A stretch of DNA of 32,053 nucleotides from assembly GCA_945910395.1 (NCBI GenBank), contig CAMDYX010000026.1, forward strand, positions 1 through 32,053, written 5' to 3'. Shown one piece after another: positions 1-7,207 of the stretch. The DNA comes from an uncultured Agathobacter sp. Lineage in GTDB: Bacteria > Bacillota > Clostridia > Lachnospirales > Lachnospiraceae. The first letter of the stretch is position 1. Each line of letters begins with the position of its first letter. The translations under genes and the position numbers were made by a program. Under the pieces are notes generated by a model, which did no database searches, was not told the DNA's origin, and saw only the letters and a list, made by a program, of their open reading frames with translations.

Positions 1-180
1 GTATACAGATTCCAGTCTTACAAAGAGAGTGAAACGGAGAGAAAATTTCAGTTTGGACCTTTGTTATGGGTACTGAATTTAGTAGAAAATAATGCGTTTA
101 GTAGGGGTGTTCAAATGAACACCCCTTTGAACACCCCTAATGGTACAATCGTTAAGATTGTATCATTTTTATTGTCCTAA
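1..180 (+). CDS. C-terminal end of an unidentified protein (partial)
   Basis: Frame 1 is open from the first base of the window to a TAA at 178-180, giving at least 59 residues of an upstream gene. The other two forward frames close early. I do not recognise the protein; the visible part reads VYRFQSYKESETERKF and then a short hydrophobic stretch. A good hairpin terminator follows within a few bases of, and overlapping, the stop codon, which fits a real gene end. Its last third encodes an unusual palindromic block (104-137), so constraint there may be on the DNA rather than the protein. It could also be a chance open frame in AT-rich DNA. Confidence 0.4.
   Translation, partial: VYRFQSYKESETERKFQFGPLLWVLNLVENNAFSRGVQMNTPLNTPNGTIVKIVSFLLS
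104..137. repeat. Nested inverted repeat, three GGGGTGTTCA half-sites
   Basis: GGGGTGTTCA (104-113) is followed after AA by its perfect inverse TGAACACCCC (116-125), and then by TTTGAACACCCC (126-137), which is also the exact inverse of GGGGTGTTCAAA (104-115). Three copies of one 10-bp half-site lie within 34 bp. This looks like a protein-binding site for a dimer or higher oligomer, or two alternative hairpins in RNA. It is placed just before a terminator. Confidence 0.6.
139..170 (+). terminator. Rho-independent terminator after the partial gene
   Basis: AATGGTACAATC pairs with GATTGTATCATT (one G-U pair) across a 5-nt GTTAA loop, and the 3' side runs into TTTTTATT. The stem is long but AT-rich. 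The stop codon of the partial gene (178-180) lies just after the T-run. Confidence 0.6.
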
Positions 181-429
181 TGAACAATGAAAATAACTAG
201 AACACAAAAGAATGTAGACCTTTTCTTTGATGACAGTACGCTAAAAAAAGAGATTCATTTTAAGCGCTTACGTTAAATGCATTGTTTTTCCTTTTACTGG
301 GCGAACAAAGTTGTTTCACACGCAAAAAAGAAATAAACAAAGCGAAAAAGTTGCGTACAAGATGACTGCCGGTGAGATGTTCTTTACGGTAAGATTGTTT
401 TAAAAAAACAAAGGAGAAGAACAACGTTT

Positions 430-801
430 ATGGAGCAGTACATTTGCATATCAAAAGATATTTCTTTGAGGGCCTTGGAAAAGAAAAGGGATATATTGGA
501 GAAAGAATTGCAGAAAGAGTTTGGAAGCTACAACCCAACGGTTTGCTGGCAGTTACTGGACGACGAACTGACGATGCAGGTGCTTTTGAGGGTTGAGAAC
601 AGCGGCGTTCTTTTTGGGAAGGCTTATTTTTCGAGCGACGTTTTGGAAGAAGGTGAGGAAGAGTACCGGCTTAGTTTTAGCTCCTCTCTTCCGGACGAAC
701 CCTTTAGGTATAGCGAAGAAAGATTAGAGGAATGGTCGATGATTGAAAAGAAGGTTGCTGATTTTGTGCTTAAGGAAATGGGAAATGAGTCTTCAATGTA
801 G
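430..801 (+). CDS. Hypothetical acidic 123-aa protein
   Basis: An ATG at 430 preceded by AAGGAGAAG about 10 nt upstream opens a 123-residue frame. The protein is soluble and acidic, with a helical charged N-terminus (residues about 14-32, rich in K and E) and a beta-rich middle. There is no membrane segment, signal peptide or catalytic motif I recognise. It stands alone: the next gene is 212 bp downstream and the region before it (181-429) holds no other frame or site I can support. It may be cargo or a regulator of the mobilizable element. The good ribosome site is the main reason to accept it. Confidence 0.6.
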   Translation: MEQYICISKDISLRALEKKRDILEKELQKEFGSYNPTVCWQLLDDELTMQVLLRVENSGVLFGKAYFSSDVLEEGEEEYRLSFSSSLPDEPFRYSEERLEEWSMIEKKVADFVLKEMGNESSM

Positions 802-1013
802 CCGTTATGAAAATAATTTTATTTTAGAACAAAGATATGATGGATTTTATTTTGTGGTGAAAATATAATCTTTTATAAGCTGAGATAGAAGGAACATTTG
901 CGAATACTTTAAATAATTATAGTAAATTGCTACAGATACTCGCAATTTTTTCTATATGAATAATACTCTAAAATATTGGTATAAACTAATCCAAAAAGAA
1001 GGAGTAATATGCC

Positions 1014-1358
1014 ATGACAAACGAAGAGTTACTGAGTCGTTTGGAGAGTATTCTAAAGCAGAGAGGTATGACTCTTTATGAACTGCAAAAGCTAACAAAT
1101 GAAGATGTCATAAAGGAAAGCACATTTTATTCGATGTTTGGAAAAAGATCCGCTGTAAAGATTGAATACATCTGTGAATTCTGCAGGGTGCTTGATATAT
1201 CAGTATCGCAGCTTATTGATGAAAAGAACAGTAAGAAATATCTTACTCCAGTTCAGATTGAACTGCTTGATGAATTTGAAGGATTGGATGATGCCATGAT
1301 TCGAAGGATAATACCGATGGTAAAGGGTATAATCTTTTCCGAGAAGAATAAGCAATAA
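1014..1358 (+). CDS. XRE-family transcriptional regulator
   Basis: A 114-residue protein with a Cro/CI-type helix-turn-helix at roughly residues 5-70: a first helix around LLSRLESILKQRGMT, the HTH core LYELQKLTNE, then STFYSMFGKRSAVKIEYI and the family-typical ending CRVLDISVSQLID. The start at 1014 has AGAAGGAG 10 nt upstream. The C-terminal tail (LDEFEGLDDAMIRRI) resembles the short helical extension of phage and ICE repressors. The gene converges on the relaxase gene and shares a terminator region with it. It probably controls excision or mobilization genes of this element; the target is not known. A related regulator lies at 3851-4240. Confidence 0.85.
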   Translation: MTNEELLSRLESILKQRGMTLYELQKLTNEDVIKESTFYSMFGKRSAVKIEYICEFCRVLDISVSQLIDEKNSKKYLTPVQIELLDEFEGLDDAMIRRIIPMVKGIIFSEKNKQ

Positions 1359-1400
1359 ACCGGTGATTCGAATGAATAATTCGATGCACCGGTTTTCTTT
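1357..1400 (+). terminator. Terminator between the XRE gene and mobA
   Basis: AAACCGGTG (1357-1365) pairs with CACCGGTTT (1387-1395), extended inside by ATTCGA/TCGAAT, and is followed by TTTTCTTTTT. It overlaps the XRE stop codon and lies between the convergent XRE and relaxase genes. Confidence 0.75.
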
Positions 1401-1409
1401 TTGTGGCAG

Positions 1410-2918
1410 TTATAATGATTGGTCTTTCTTTGGTTGTGAGGTCTGTTCTTTTGACTGTGTTTTATCATCCTCACGAGCTTCTTCCTGAACGTGAGATTGT
1501 ATAGACTCAGAACCATTTTTATCAATGTATTGACTAAGCGTAGATAATGCTGATTCAAGATTTTTCAAGTCTGATTCATGCTGCTTCCATGTGGATGTAA
1601 GGGCTGCTTTTTTATCCTCCATAAGGCTATAGCCATCAGTCATTGTATGGTAATTCATCTTGGAAGGTATTATGCCAAACTTGTCATTTAATACATGTTC
1701 TGCAGCATAAAAAAGAGTAAGTTTTGTATCATGCGCCCTGTAATATCTGTCAGGATCCTTAGAACGAAGCATTGCATTATGATACCTTAGGTTATCCTTA
1801 TAAATCTCTGCATAATGAAGAATCTCTGATGCAGTTCTCATCTTTTTTTCAAGCTCTACGAGAGAAGATTTTGTTTCTTTTATGAGTAACTTCTGTTCAG
1901 AAATTGCTTCCTCAATATTTTTTATCTTATCCATCGAAGCGTAGGCATGAGCTGCAGCTTTTAAGTTTTGAACATTTGCCCAGCGAAGCAGTGAAGGAGA
2001 GGAGAGAATCTTATCGGTGGATGTATCAATGAGCGTTTGGCGAGGATCTTTTGTGATATCTTTAGGTGTTCTTTTTATGATATCATCCATGGATTTAATC
2101 TTAATCTCATCTGAAGTTTGAAGCCTTTTTGGAAAAGGAGTTTTTCTTTTTTGTTCTTTTGTTTTATTCCTATCAATCCTATCCTTTATCTTTTCTTTAG
2201 TATAGAATTCACCAAGAGACCTTGCTGAACCGCGAATGAAGTTTTTACTTTCCATAGGGCGAAATGATATGTATTTTGGTGAATCATCGGTAAGATTTTC
2301 ACCCTTTATTTCATAGCCCTTTGCTTTCATGAGTTCAAGAAAGTTTTCATAAGATGAGGCAATGGAAACGATGGAATCAATATCATCAAGTAGCCGTTTC
2401 TTATATGAGGTATTCTCTTTACCAGATGCCCATTCATTGTATTTGACACCTCGTTTTTTACCAGCATTAATAATGGAAAGATTATGTTCCATACAAAGTT
2501 CATCACTGAGGTGTCTTATGTGATGATAACTTCGTTTGTTGTCATCATATTTTCTGTGATGAATGTTATCAGCTGCACAGAAAATGATATGATTATGAAT
2601 GTGCTCATGGTCAATATGTGTTGCAAGTATATAGGAATATTGTCCTTTAAGTAGACGTTCAGCGAGCTCTTTTCCAATGGCATGCGCTCCATCATAAGAT
2701 ACTTCACCGGGCATAAAAGATTGTATAAGATGATATGCCTTGTTTGGTCCTGCGCTTATGGTTTTCTTAAGAGCAAAATCAAACTCAATATCAGCTGATT
2801 CCGGAGAACAGGCAAAGGAATCAACGAGCATTTTTTCGTCTGTTTTGTCAGAATTTGTGATGTAGCTTACTGCCTTGTTAACGGTTGCTTTAATAGCATG
2901 GATCTTTGTATATGCCAT
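1410..2918 (-). CDS. mobA: MOBP-type relaxase / mobilization nuclease
   Basis: This 502-residue protein nicks DNA at oriT and pilots the strand into a recipient. The N-terminal relaxase domain (about 1-250) shows the likely catalytic Tyr19 in VSYITN and the metal-binding histidine triad of HUH relaxases in HIDHEHIHNHIIF (residues 101-113). The C-terminal half is charged, with a coiled coil around 330-375 and a polar tail. The start at 2918 has AAAGGAGATGATGG upstream. It overlaps the 3' end of mobC by 52 bp in another frame, so the two are translated together. There are no T4SS genes in this region, so the element is likely mobilized by a helper. Relaxase identity is firm; the exact MOB subclass is inferred. 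Confidence 0.93.
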   Translation of the reverse strand: MAYTKIHAIKATVNKAVSYITNSDKTDEKMLVDSFACSPESADIEFDFALKKTISAGPNKAYHLIQSFMPGEVSYDGAHAIGKELAERLLKGQYSYILATHIDHEHIHNHIIFCAADNIHHRKYDDNKRSYHHIRHLSDELCMEHNLSIINAGKKRGVKYNEWASGKENTSYKKRLLDDIDSIVSIASSYENFLELMKAKGYEIKGENLTDDSPKYISFRPMESKNFIRGSARSLGEFYTKEKIKDRIDRNKTKEQKRKTPFPKRLQTSDEIKIKSMDDIIKRTPKDITKDPRQTLIDTSTDKILSSPSLLRWANVQNLKAAAHAYASMDKIKNIEEAISEQKLLIKETKSSLVELEKKMRTASEILHYAEIYKDNLRYHNAMLRSKDPDRYYRAHDTKLTLFYAAEHVLNDKFGIIPSKMNYHTMTDGYSLMEDKKAALTSTWKQHESDLKNLESALSTLSQYIDKNGSESIQSHVQEEAREDDKTQSKEQTSQPKKDQSL

Positions 2919-3211
2919 ATCTTATCCATCATCTCCTTTACCTGTTTGATATCATTGGCAGTTGCAATATCAAAAGTATTTGCCTTTCTGGCAATCTGAT
3001 TTATGTTGTTATTAATCTGTGACAATGCTTTGTTGTACTGCTTAAGTTCCGAGTAATCTATTTCATAAACAAAGCTATAGACAATAAGGTTTCTTATGTA
3101 TGAAGAGCGACTTGGAAGACCGGAAGCTTTCCACTTTGCTTCAAGAAGAGCTTTTTCATCGTCGCTTAAAAAGAATTTGAACTCATTATTCCGCGTTCGT
3201 TTTTTACCCAT
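2867..3211 (-). CDS. mobC: MobC-like relaxosome accessory protein
   Basis: A 114-residue basic protein starting MGKKRTRNNEFKFFLSDDEK. The N-terminus fits a ribbon-helix-helix DNA-binding fold and the ending has the MobC-type pattern LSQINNNINQIARKAN (about residues 68-83). In this family the protein binds oriT and helps the relaxase reach the nick site. I choose the ATG at 3211 because GAAAGGAAT precedes it and because the longer frame upstream (to 3355) would run through the palindromes of the candidate oriT. It lies directly upstream of mobA with a 52-bp overlap. Confidence 0.88.
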   Translation of the reverse strand: MGKKRTRNNEFKFFLSDDEKALLEAKWKASGLPSRSSYIRNLIVYSFVYEIDYSELKQYNKALSQINNNINQIARKANTFDIATANDIKQVKEMMDKIWHIQRSMLLKQPLTRQ

Positions 3212-3234
3212 GTGATTTAATTCCTTTCGTAAAG

Positions 3235-3375
3235 TATAAGGGGTCCGGGGATATCCCCGGGAATTAACAAAATGATGCCTATTAGTAATAGGAAGAAACG
3301 CAATCATTTTGTTGGGTGTGGGAACACACCCAGTGCTTGCTATTCCTTTGCACAATTCCCGTAGGGAATGTGCAT
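3235..3375. other. Candidate origin of transfer (oriT)
   Basis: The noncoding stretch just upstream of mobC is a cluster of inverted repeats: a perfect 16-bp palindrome CCGGGGATATCCCCGG (3245-3260); AACAAAATGAT (3266-3276) with its exact inverse ATCATTTTGTT (3303-3313), enclosing a second pair CCTATTA/TAATAGG (3278-3292); TGGGTGTG/CACACCCA (3313-3332) followed by GTGCTTGC; and GCACAATTCCC/GGGAATGTGC (3350-3373). An inverted repeat followed by a short conserved sequence next to mobC is how MOBP origins are usually built. The nick site is not proven; GTGCTTGC after the third repeat is my best guess. Confidence 0.65.
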
Positions 3376-3392
3376 CTGATTATAAAGAAGGA

Positions 3393-3437
3393 TAAAAAAA
3401 GACTGTGTACAGGCATAGTATCCCGTGCAACAGTCTT
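3393..3437 (-). terminator. Minus-strand terminator upstream of the oriT region
   Basis: On the minus strand AAGACTGT and ACAGTCTT pair across a 23-nt loop (stem at 3399-3437 on the plus strand), followed by TTTTTTTATC. It would stop leftward transcription before it enters oriT and mobC. The loop is long, so efficiency is uncertain. Confidence 0.5.
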
Positions 3438-3627
3438 AATTGGTCGAATTATTATATTGTGTCATCCGACTAATATTCTAAATGATATGAGTGTGGTCGT
3501 GCAAGTACTGAATTTAGACAGACGCATCTTTTATGCTTTTCCTATGTAACAAATAGTAATGCAGTATTTGGGGGAAAGCATTATTTCAGCAGTAAACTTG
3601 AAATGGCAATTCTATATTGATTTATTG

Positions 3628-3659
3628 GACATCCATTCACATGGGTGTCTTTTTTTTTT
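3628..3659 (+). terminator. Strong rho-independent terminator
   Basis: GACATCCAT (3628-3636) pairs with ATGGGTGTC (3641-3649) around TCAC and is followed by ten T. No convincing coding gene lies on the plus strand between 3376 and 3628, so this may end a small noncoding transcript. Otherwise this intergenic stretch holds nothing I can support. Confidence 0.75.
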
Positions 3660-3850
3660 ACTACTACAATAAATTGGAGTAATCCTGCCATAGATAATTG
3701 ACATATGCATTCCTCTGAATAAAGGAGGGTGCAAATGCGACATTGGAAGGGAACATAAGTTCATCATCATTTCTTAAAGCAACAAAAGTGGTCAATAAAG
3801 CAAATGTCATACAAAAAATGTTTGGCTACAATGAAATCAGGAGAGATGCG

Positions 3851-4240
3851 ATGAAAAAATATTTTACTACCGAGGAAGTTAAGGCTATCGGTCCACGAAT
3901 AAGAAAACTTCTTGATGAGAATGGAATTTCAGTTGCTGAAGCGGCAGGCGAGCTTGGTATTGAAGTGAGTTATTACTATCGGATGTTAAAAGGTACCAGG
4001 CCAATGACAATTGATAACCTTATTGCTCACTGCATGTATCTTGATGTGAGCTTAGGATATCTGCTTGCCGGGGATGAGAGTTTATATTGGGATGATAAGA
4101 ATAATGTTGTCCCGGGAGAGATTGAAATTCTTATAGAAAAAGTTGTTTCTTCCATAGAGAATCTGGATGCACACAGACGAGCTGAGAAGGCTGCGAAACT
4201 GGGTCACAGATTTTCTGAAATGATTGAGAGGATGAACTGA
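3851..4240 (+). CDS. XRE-family regulator with C-terminal extension
   Basis: A Cro/CI-type HTH protein. From the ATG at 3851 it is 129 residues: the HTH core is GISVAEAAGELGIEVSYYYR, then MLKGTRPMTIDNLIAHCMYLDVSLGYLL, followed by a helical tail. The in-frame TTG at 3743 would add 36 residues without recognisable structure. I prefer 3851 because AGGAGAG sits 6-7 nt upstream. A stronger AAGGAGGG at 3721 faces an ATG at 3735 that encodes only seven codons, so the leader might be translated for coupling. The protein ends before a terminator. It resembles the regulator at 1014-1358 in size and design and probably controls the xis/int genes to its right. Confidence 0.82.
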   Translation: MKKYFTTEEVKAIGPRIRKLLDENGISVAEAAGELGIEVSYYYRMLKGTRPMTIDNLIAHCMYLDVSLGYLLAGDESLYWDDKNNVVPGEIEILIEKVVSSIENLDAHRRAEKAAKLGHRFSEMIERMN

Positions 4241-4260
4241 TATTTCGTCTCTCAGATAAA

Positions 4261-4298
4261 GCACACAAGGGGAAGCAACAGCCTCTTGTGTGTTTTTA
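4261..4298 (+). terminator. Terminator after the second XRE gene
   Basis: CACACAAGGGG pairs with CCTCTTGTGTG (one G-U pair) across AAGCAACAG and is followed by TTTTTAT. It lies about 20 bp after the XRE stop codon. Confidence 0.8.
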
Positions 4299-4660
4299 TG
4301 GGTGATGAAGGTATTGTTGATAAGTACACAACAATACATCCCTTTTGGTCGGGGGAACATATCACGAACCATTACTCATAATGTGTTATCCACACAACTG
4401 AACCTTGAAAACTAAATATGAAAGTTCGCAGGACGTACAAAAGAGTTAGCTTGCTAAGAGGCTGTGCGATGATATGAGCGTGGCTGTTCTGGTTAGTGGT
4501 AGTGAAGGCCTGCCATGGCGATGATCCTTTTGATAATAATGATACACATTCTTATAGAATCCCATTTACGACGAGGCGGTGCAAGACCGGTGTGAATCGT
4601 GAACCTGATGATTACCTGCGAATCTATTTTTTGTCTGTCAATAAAAGTGCATAAATAGTG
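4299..4660 (+). other. Noncoding stretch before the xis/int genes
   Basis: No convincing gene is seen here. It contains a perfect consensus DnaA box, TTATCCACA (4386-4394), inside TGTGTTATCCACACA, and directly after it CCTTGAAAACTAAATA, which resembles the element found ahead of 23S rRNA in Clostridia spacers. CCACACAAC at 4390-4398 also matches half of the operator repeats at 4666-4709. A small dyad ATTCTTATAGAAT lies at 4548-4560. It is probably a long leader or regulatory region for the recombination genes. Confidence 0.35.
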
Positions 4661-4709
4661 TTGCAAAACCACACAACGAGTGGTATTATATAAACCACAC
4701 AACGAGTGG
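4661..4709 (+). promoter_or_regulatory. Promoter with two direct-repeat operators
   Basis: TTGCAA (4661-4666), a 17-nt spacer and TATTAT (4684-4689) form a good sigma-A-type promoter. The 18-bp sequence AAACCACACAACGAGTGG occurs exactly twice, at 4666-4683 (filling the spacer) and 4692-4709 (over the expected start site), with a 26-bp period. Each copy carries a short dyad, CCAC-N7-GTGG. A protein bound here would block RNA polymerase, so this is a likely repressor site controlling the HTH/xis/int genes. Confidence 0.75.
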
Positions 4710-4724
4710 AAAGGTGGTGAAAAC

Positions 4725-4931
4725 ATGATAGATAGAAATTCAACAACAGAAGAGCTGGCTGCATACCTTCATGAGTTAAGATTGAAGACCAAAATGAACA
4801 GAAGAGAATTCGCAGAATATTTTGGTATTCCATTAAGAACTGTAGAGGAATGGGAAGCAGGAAGAAGAAGGATACAGGATTATCTTTTAAGATTAATTGA
4901 GTATAAGCTTTATATGGAGGGTATGATTTAG
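4725..4931 (+). CDS. Small helix-turn-helix protein
   Basis: A 68-residue protein. The HTH covers about residues 10-50: LAAYLHELRLKTKMNRREFA, then YFGIPLRTVEEWEAGRRR, where the recognition helix and the W-E-x-G-xR pattern are typical of XRE proteins. The start at 4725 follows AAGGTGGTG by 5 nt and lies just downstream of the duplicated operator. It is likely an autoregulator or a controller of the xis and int genes. It could also be an antitoxin-like protein, but no toxin gene is adjacent. Confidence 0.8.
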   Translation: MIDRNSTTEELAAYLHELRLKTKMNRREFAEYFGIPLRTVEEWEAGRRRIQDYLLRLIEYKLYMEGMI

Positions 4932-4992
4932 CGTGTGCATTTTTACTGGCAGATAAGCCGGACATAATTTATATAGCGAAAGGAGCACACTA

Positions 4993-5193
4993 ATGGCTGA
5001 AAAAATGGTAGAGAACAAGTTTAAGTACAAACGAATCGAAGCTGCATGTGAAATATTTGGATGTGGCAGAAAGAAGATGAGGCAGATGGCTTTGGATGCA
5101 GGAGCCTTATACAAAATTGACAAAACTCTTCTTATTGATATTAAGAAAGTAGAAGATTACATTCAGGAATTTTTTCTTGTAACAGAGGAGTAA
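4993..5193 (+). CDS. Excisionase-like DUF6462-type protein
   Basis: A 66-residue protein with a winged-helix/MerR-like pattern: a short first helix, EAACEIFGCGRKKMRQMALD, then AGALYKIDKTLLIDIKKVED ending in a hydrophobic helix. This layout is shared with excisionases and with the four genes at 7208-8441. RBS AAAGGAG lies at a suitable distance. It sits between the HTH gene and the integrase, where the directionality factor of Tn916-like elements is found, so an excisionase role is the natural inference. Confidence 0.75.
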   Translation: MAEKMVENKFKYKRIEAACEIFGCGRKKMRQMALDAGALYKIDKTLLIDIKKVEDYIQEFFLVTEE

Positions 5194-5308
5194 GAACTCG
5201 TATTTTAGAAAGAGGAACAGGCTGGATAATTCTATGTCAAAAAAATACAAGTCGCATTGACTTATTGTAATACATAAAATATAATGGTAATAGTAACGGA
5301 GGTATATT

Positions 5309-5488
5309 ATGGCGAGAACAGGAAGACCTAAGGCTGAGAAACCCAAGGAACACATCCTTAGTTTCAGGTTAAAGGAAGAAGAATTCAGCCAGATTAAAGT
5401 GTATGCCGCTCGTTATAACATGACCATGACTCAGATAATCGAGGAAGCTGTTAAAGAGTATTTCAATAAACAGCAGACACAGAATTAG
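5309..5488 (+). CDS. Ribbon-helix-helix (CopG-like) protein, 59 aa
   Basis: A short frame starting MARTGRPKAEKPKEH after CGGAGGTATATT. The pattern ILSFRLKEEEFSQIKVYAAR followed by NMTMTQIIEEAVKEYF is a classic ribbon-helix-helix: a beta strand, then two helices. Proteins of this kind often sit just upstream of Tn916/Tn1549-type integrases and probably regulate transcription or help shape the recombination complex. The next gene, int, begins 40 bp downstream with its own RBS. Confidence 0.8.
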   Translation: MARTGRPKAEKPKEHILSFRLKEEEFSQIKVYAARYNMTMTQIIEEAVKEYFNKQQTQN

Positions 5489-5528
5489 TTCAGTGTAGAG
5501 TCTCTTTCTTGCTTGAAAGGAGTAAACA

Positions 5529-6812
5529 ATGGCAAAAGCAAGAAAAGATCCTAAGGGTAGAGCTCTTAGAACCGGAGAGACTTATCGAAAGTATGATGGT
5601 ATGTATGTCTACAAGTACACAGATCCTTTTGGAAAGAAGTCCTATGTTTATTCAAAAAAATTGAGTAAGCTGAGAGAAAAAGAGGAGCAACTTAAGAGGG
5701 ACCAGCTTGATGGACTTGACCTGTATACGATGAGAATTGCAACCATAAACTTTGTGTTTGATAGATACATTTCATCAAAAACAGAACTAAGGTCAACGAC
5801 CTTTGCAAACTATATGTATACATACGATCATTTTATTAGAGAAGAGTTTGGTACACGAAAAATAGCAGAAGTAAAGTACTCTGATGTACTGCAGTTTTAC
5901 AAGCATCTGGTAGATGACAAAGGACTTGCAATTGGAACACTTGATAATGTGCATTCAGTTTTGCATCCAACCTTTGAATTAGCTGTGAGGGATGATATTA
6001 TAAGAAATAATCCTTCGAATGGTGTAATGGCTGAGTTGAAAAAGAAATGGGGCAGAAGTACAGGTGTCAGACATGCGCTGACAATGGAACAGCAGGAAGC
6101 CTTCATGAAGTGTCTTGATATGCCAGAGCACATAAGATGGAGACCTATCTTCACAGTATTGCTTGGTACCGGATGTCGTATAGGAGAGATAATCGGACTT
6201 CGCTGGGATGACATTGATATGGAGAACAGATTGATTAACATTAATCATGCTGTTACATATTATCCCAGAAAAAAGGATACGTATGTATGCGAGTTCGAGG
6301 TGTCGTTACCAAAGACCGAAGCAGGAATAAGAACTGTTCCGATGCTCCCGGCGGTATATGATGCTTTCCTAGAAGAAAAGGAACTGCAGGAAGTTCTAGA
6401 TATTTGCTGCGATGTTGAACTGAATGGAATGAGCAATTTCATTTTCTGTAATCGGTTTGGCAAACTGCATAATCCTCAGGCTCTCAACAGAGCTATCAAG
6501 AGAATAACAGAGGATTACAATACTGCGGAAGTGGTAAATGCAAAAAGAGAGAAAAGAGAACCTATTCTTATTCCGCACTTTTCGTGTCATCACTTGAGAC
6601 ACACATTCTGTACAAGGTTTTGTGAGAACGAGACCAACGTAAAAGTGATTCAATCTGTAATGGGACATGCCGATATAACGACGACGTTGAATATATACGC
6701 CGAGGCAACAGAACACGCTAAGAAAGAATCATTCGAAAATCTGGCACGCAACTTAGATGTATTTGGTAATAAAAGAAAGAGTCCTGATCGTCTAAGTGCA
6801 ACTTTTCGGTAG
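5529..6812 (+). CDS. int: Tyrosine recombinase (Tn916/Tn1549-type integrase)
   Basis: A 427-residue site-specific recombinase that integrates and excises the element. It has an N-terminal arm-binding region (GMYVYKYTDPFGKKSYVYS, about 24-42), a SAM-like core-binding domain (about 68-160) and a catalytic domain with Arg217 (TGCRIGEIIGLRW), Lys262, the HHLRH box (His354, Arg357), His380 in GHADITTT and the nucleophile Tyr390. All catalytic residues are present, so the enzyme should be active. AAAGGAG precedes the ATG. Being the last gene before a noncoding stretch with direct repeats, it likely marks one end of the element. Confidence 0.95.
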   Translation: MAKARKDPKGRALRTGETYRKYDGMYVYKYTDPFGKKSYVYSKKLSKLREKEEQLKRDQLDGLDLYTMRIATINFVFDRYISSKTELRSTTFANYMYTYDHFIREEFGTRKIAEVKYSDVLQFYKHLVDDKGLAIGTLDNVHSVLHPTFELAVRDDIIRNNPSNGVMAELKKKWGRSTGVRHALTMEQQEAFMKCLDMPEHIRWRPIFTVLLGTGCRIGEIIGLRWDDIDMENRLININHAVTYYPRKKDTYVCEFEVSLPKTEAGIRTVPMLPAVYDAFLEEKELQEVLDICCDVELNGMSNFIFCNRFGKLHNPQALNRAIKRITEDYNTAEVVNAKREKREPILIPHFSCHHLRHTFCTRFCENETNVKVIQSVMGHADITTTLNIYAEATEHAKKESFENLARNLDVFGNKRKSPDRLSATFR

Positions 6813-7110
6813 CAACTGCTACCAATGTGCAACTTTTGCAAAAATAATAAGGGTTAAAAAGAACATAATGGCTTAATCGGCATATTAGGAAATGCCGAAG
6901 GGATGCTGAATGACACATAAGAAGAAAAATGATTGTTGTTCGGAACACATCCCGACCCTCAAGAGCGCCGGCCAGAAAACCCAGTAAATACAAGGGTTTG
7001 CGGACTCGAAAACAGATTTGACCACAAAATGACCACAAACTAATCCGATTCTATCGGCAAAAATCGGAAAAGATTTCTGTGAAAAAACAAAAACAGGCAT
7101 GTATTTAGTC
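6813..7110. other. Noncoding stretch after int; probable element end
   Basis: No gene is supported here. It contains a hairpin TCGGCAT/ATGCCGA (6877-6898) and two direct copies of GACCACAAA at 7020-7028 and 7031-7039, 11 bp apart (one helical turn), which look like integrase arm-type sites. CCGAT/ATCGG repeats follow at about 7046-7068. The attachment core cannot be fixed because I found no matching sequence at the left side of the window. Confidence 0.45.
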
Positions 7111-7146
7111 AGCCACTTTCTAAGAAATTAGAAGGTGGCTTTTTTT
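7111..7146 (+). terminator. Terminator separating int from the partition module
   Basis: AGCCAC-TTTCTAA pairs with TTAGAA-GGTGGCT and is followed by six T. It insulates the next genes from transcription coming through int. Confidence 0.8.
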
Positions 7147-7207
7147 CGTCCAAAATCATCCTGAATAATTCGGGGAGTGTCCCGGAGCACAGAAGGGAGG
7201 TGGCCAT

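Noticed and set aside
3316..3549. Plus-strand 77-codon frame over the oriT region
   Set aside because: It starts inside the palindrome cluster, has no ribosome site and shows no protein-like pattern; a noncoding reading fits better.
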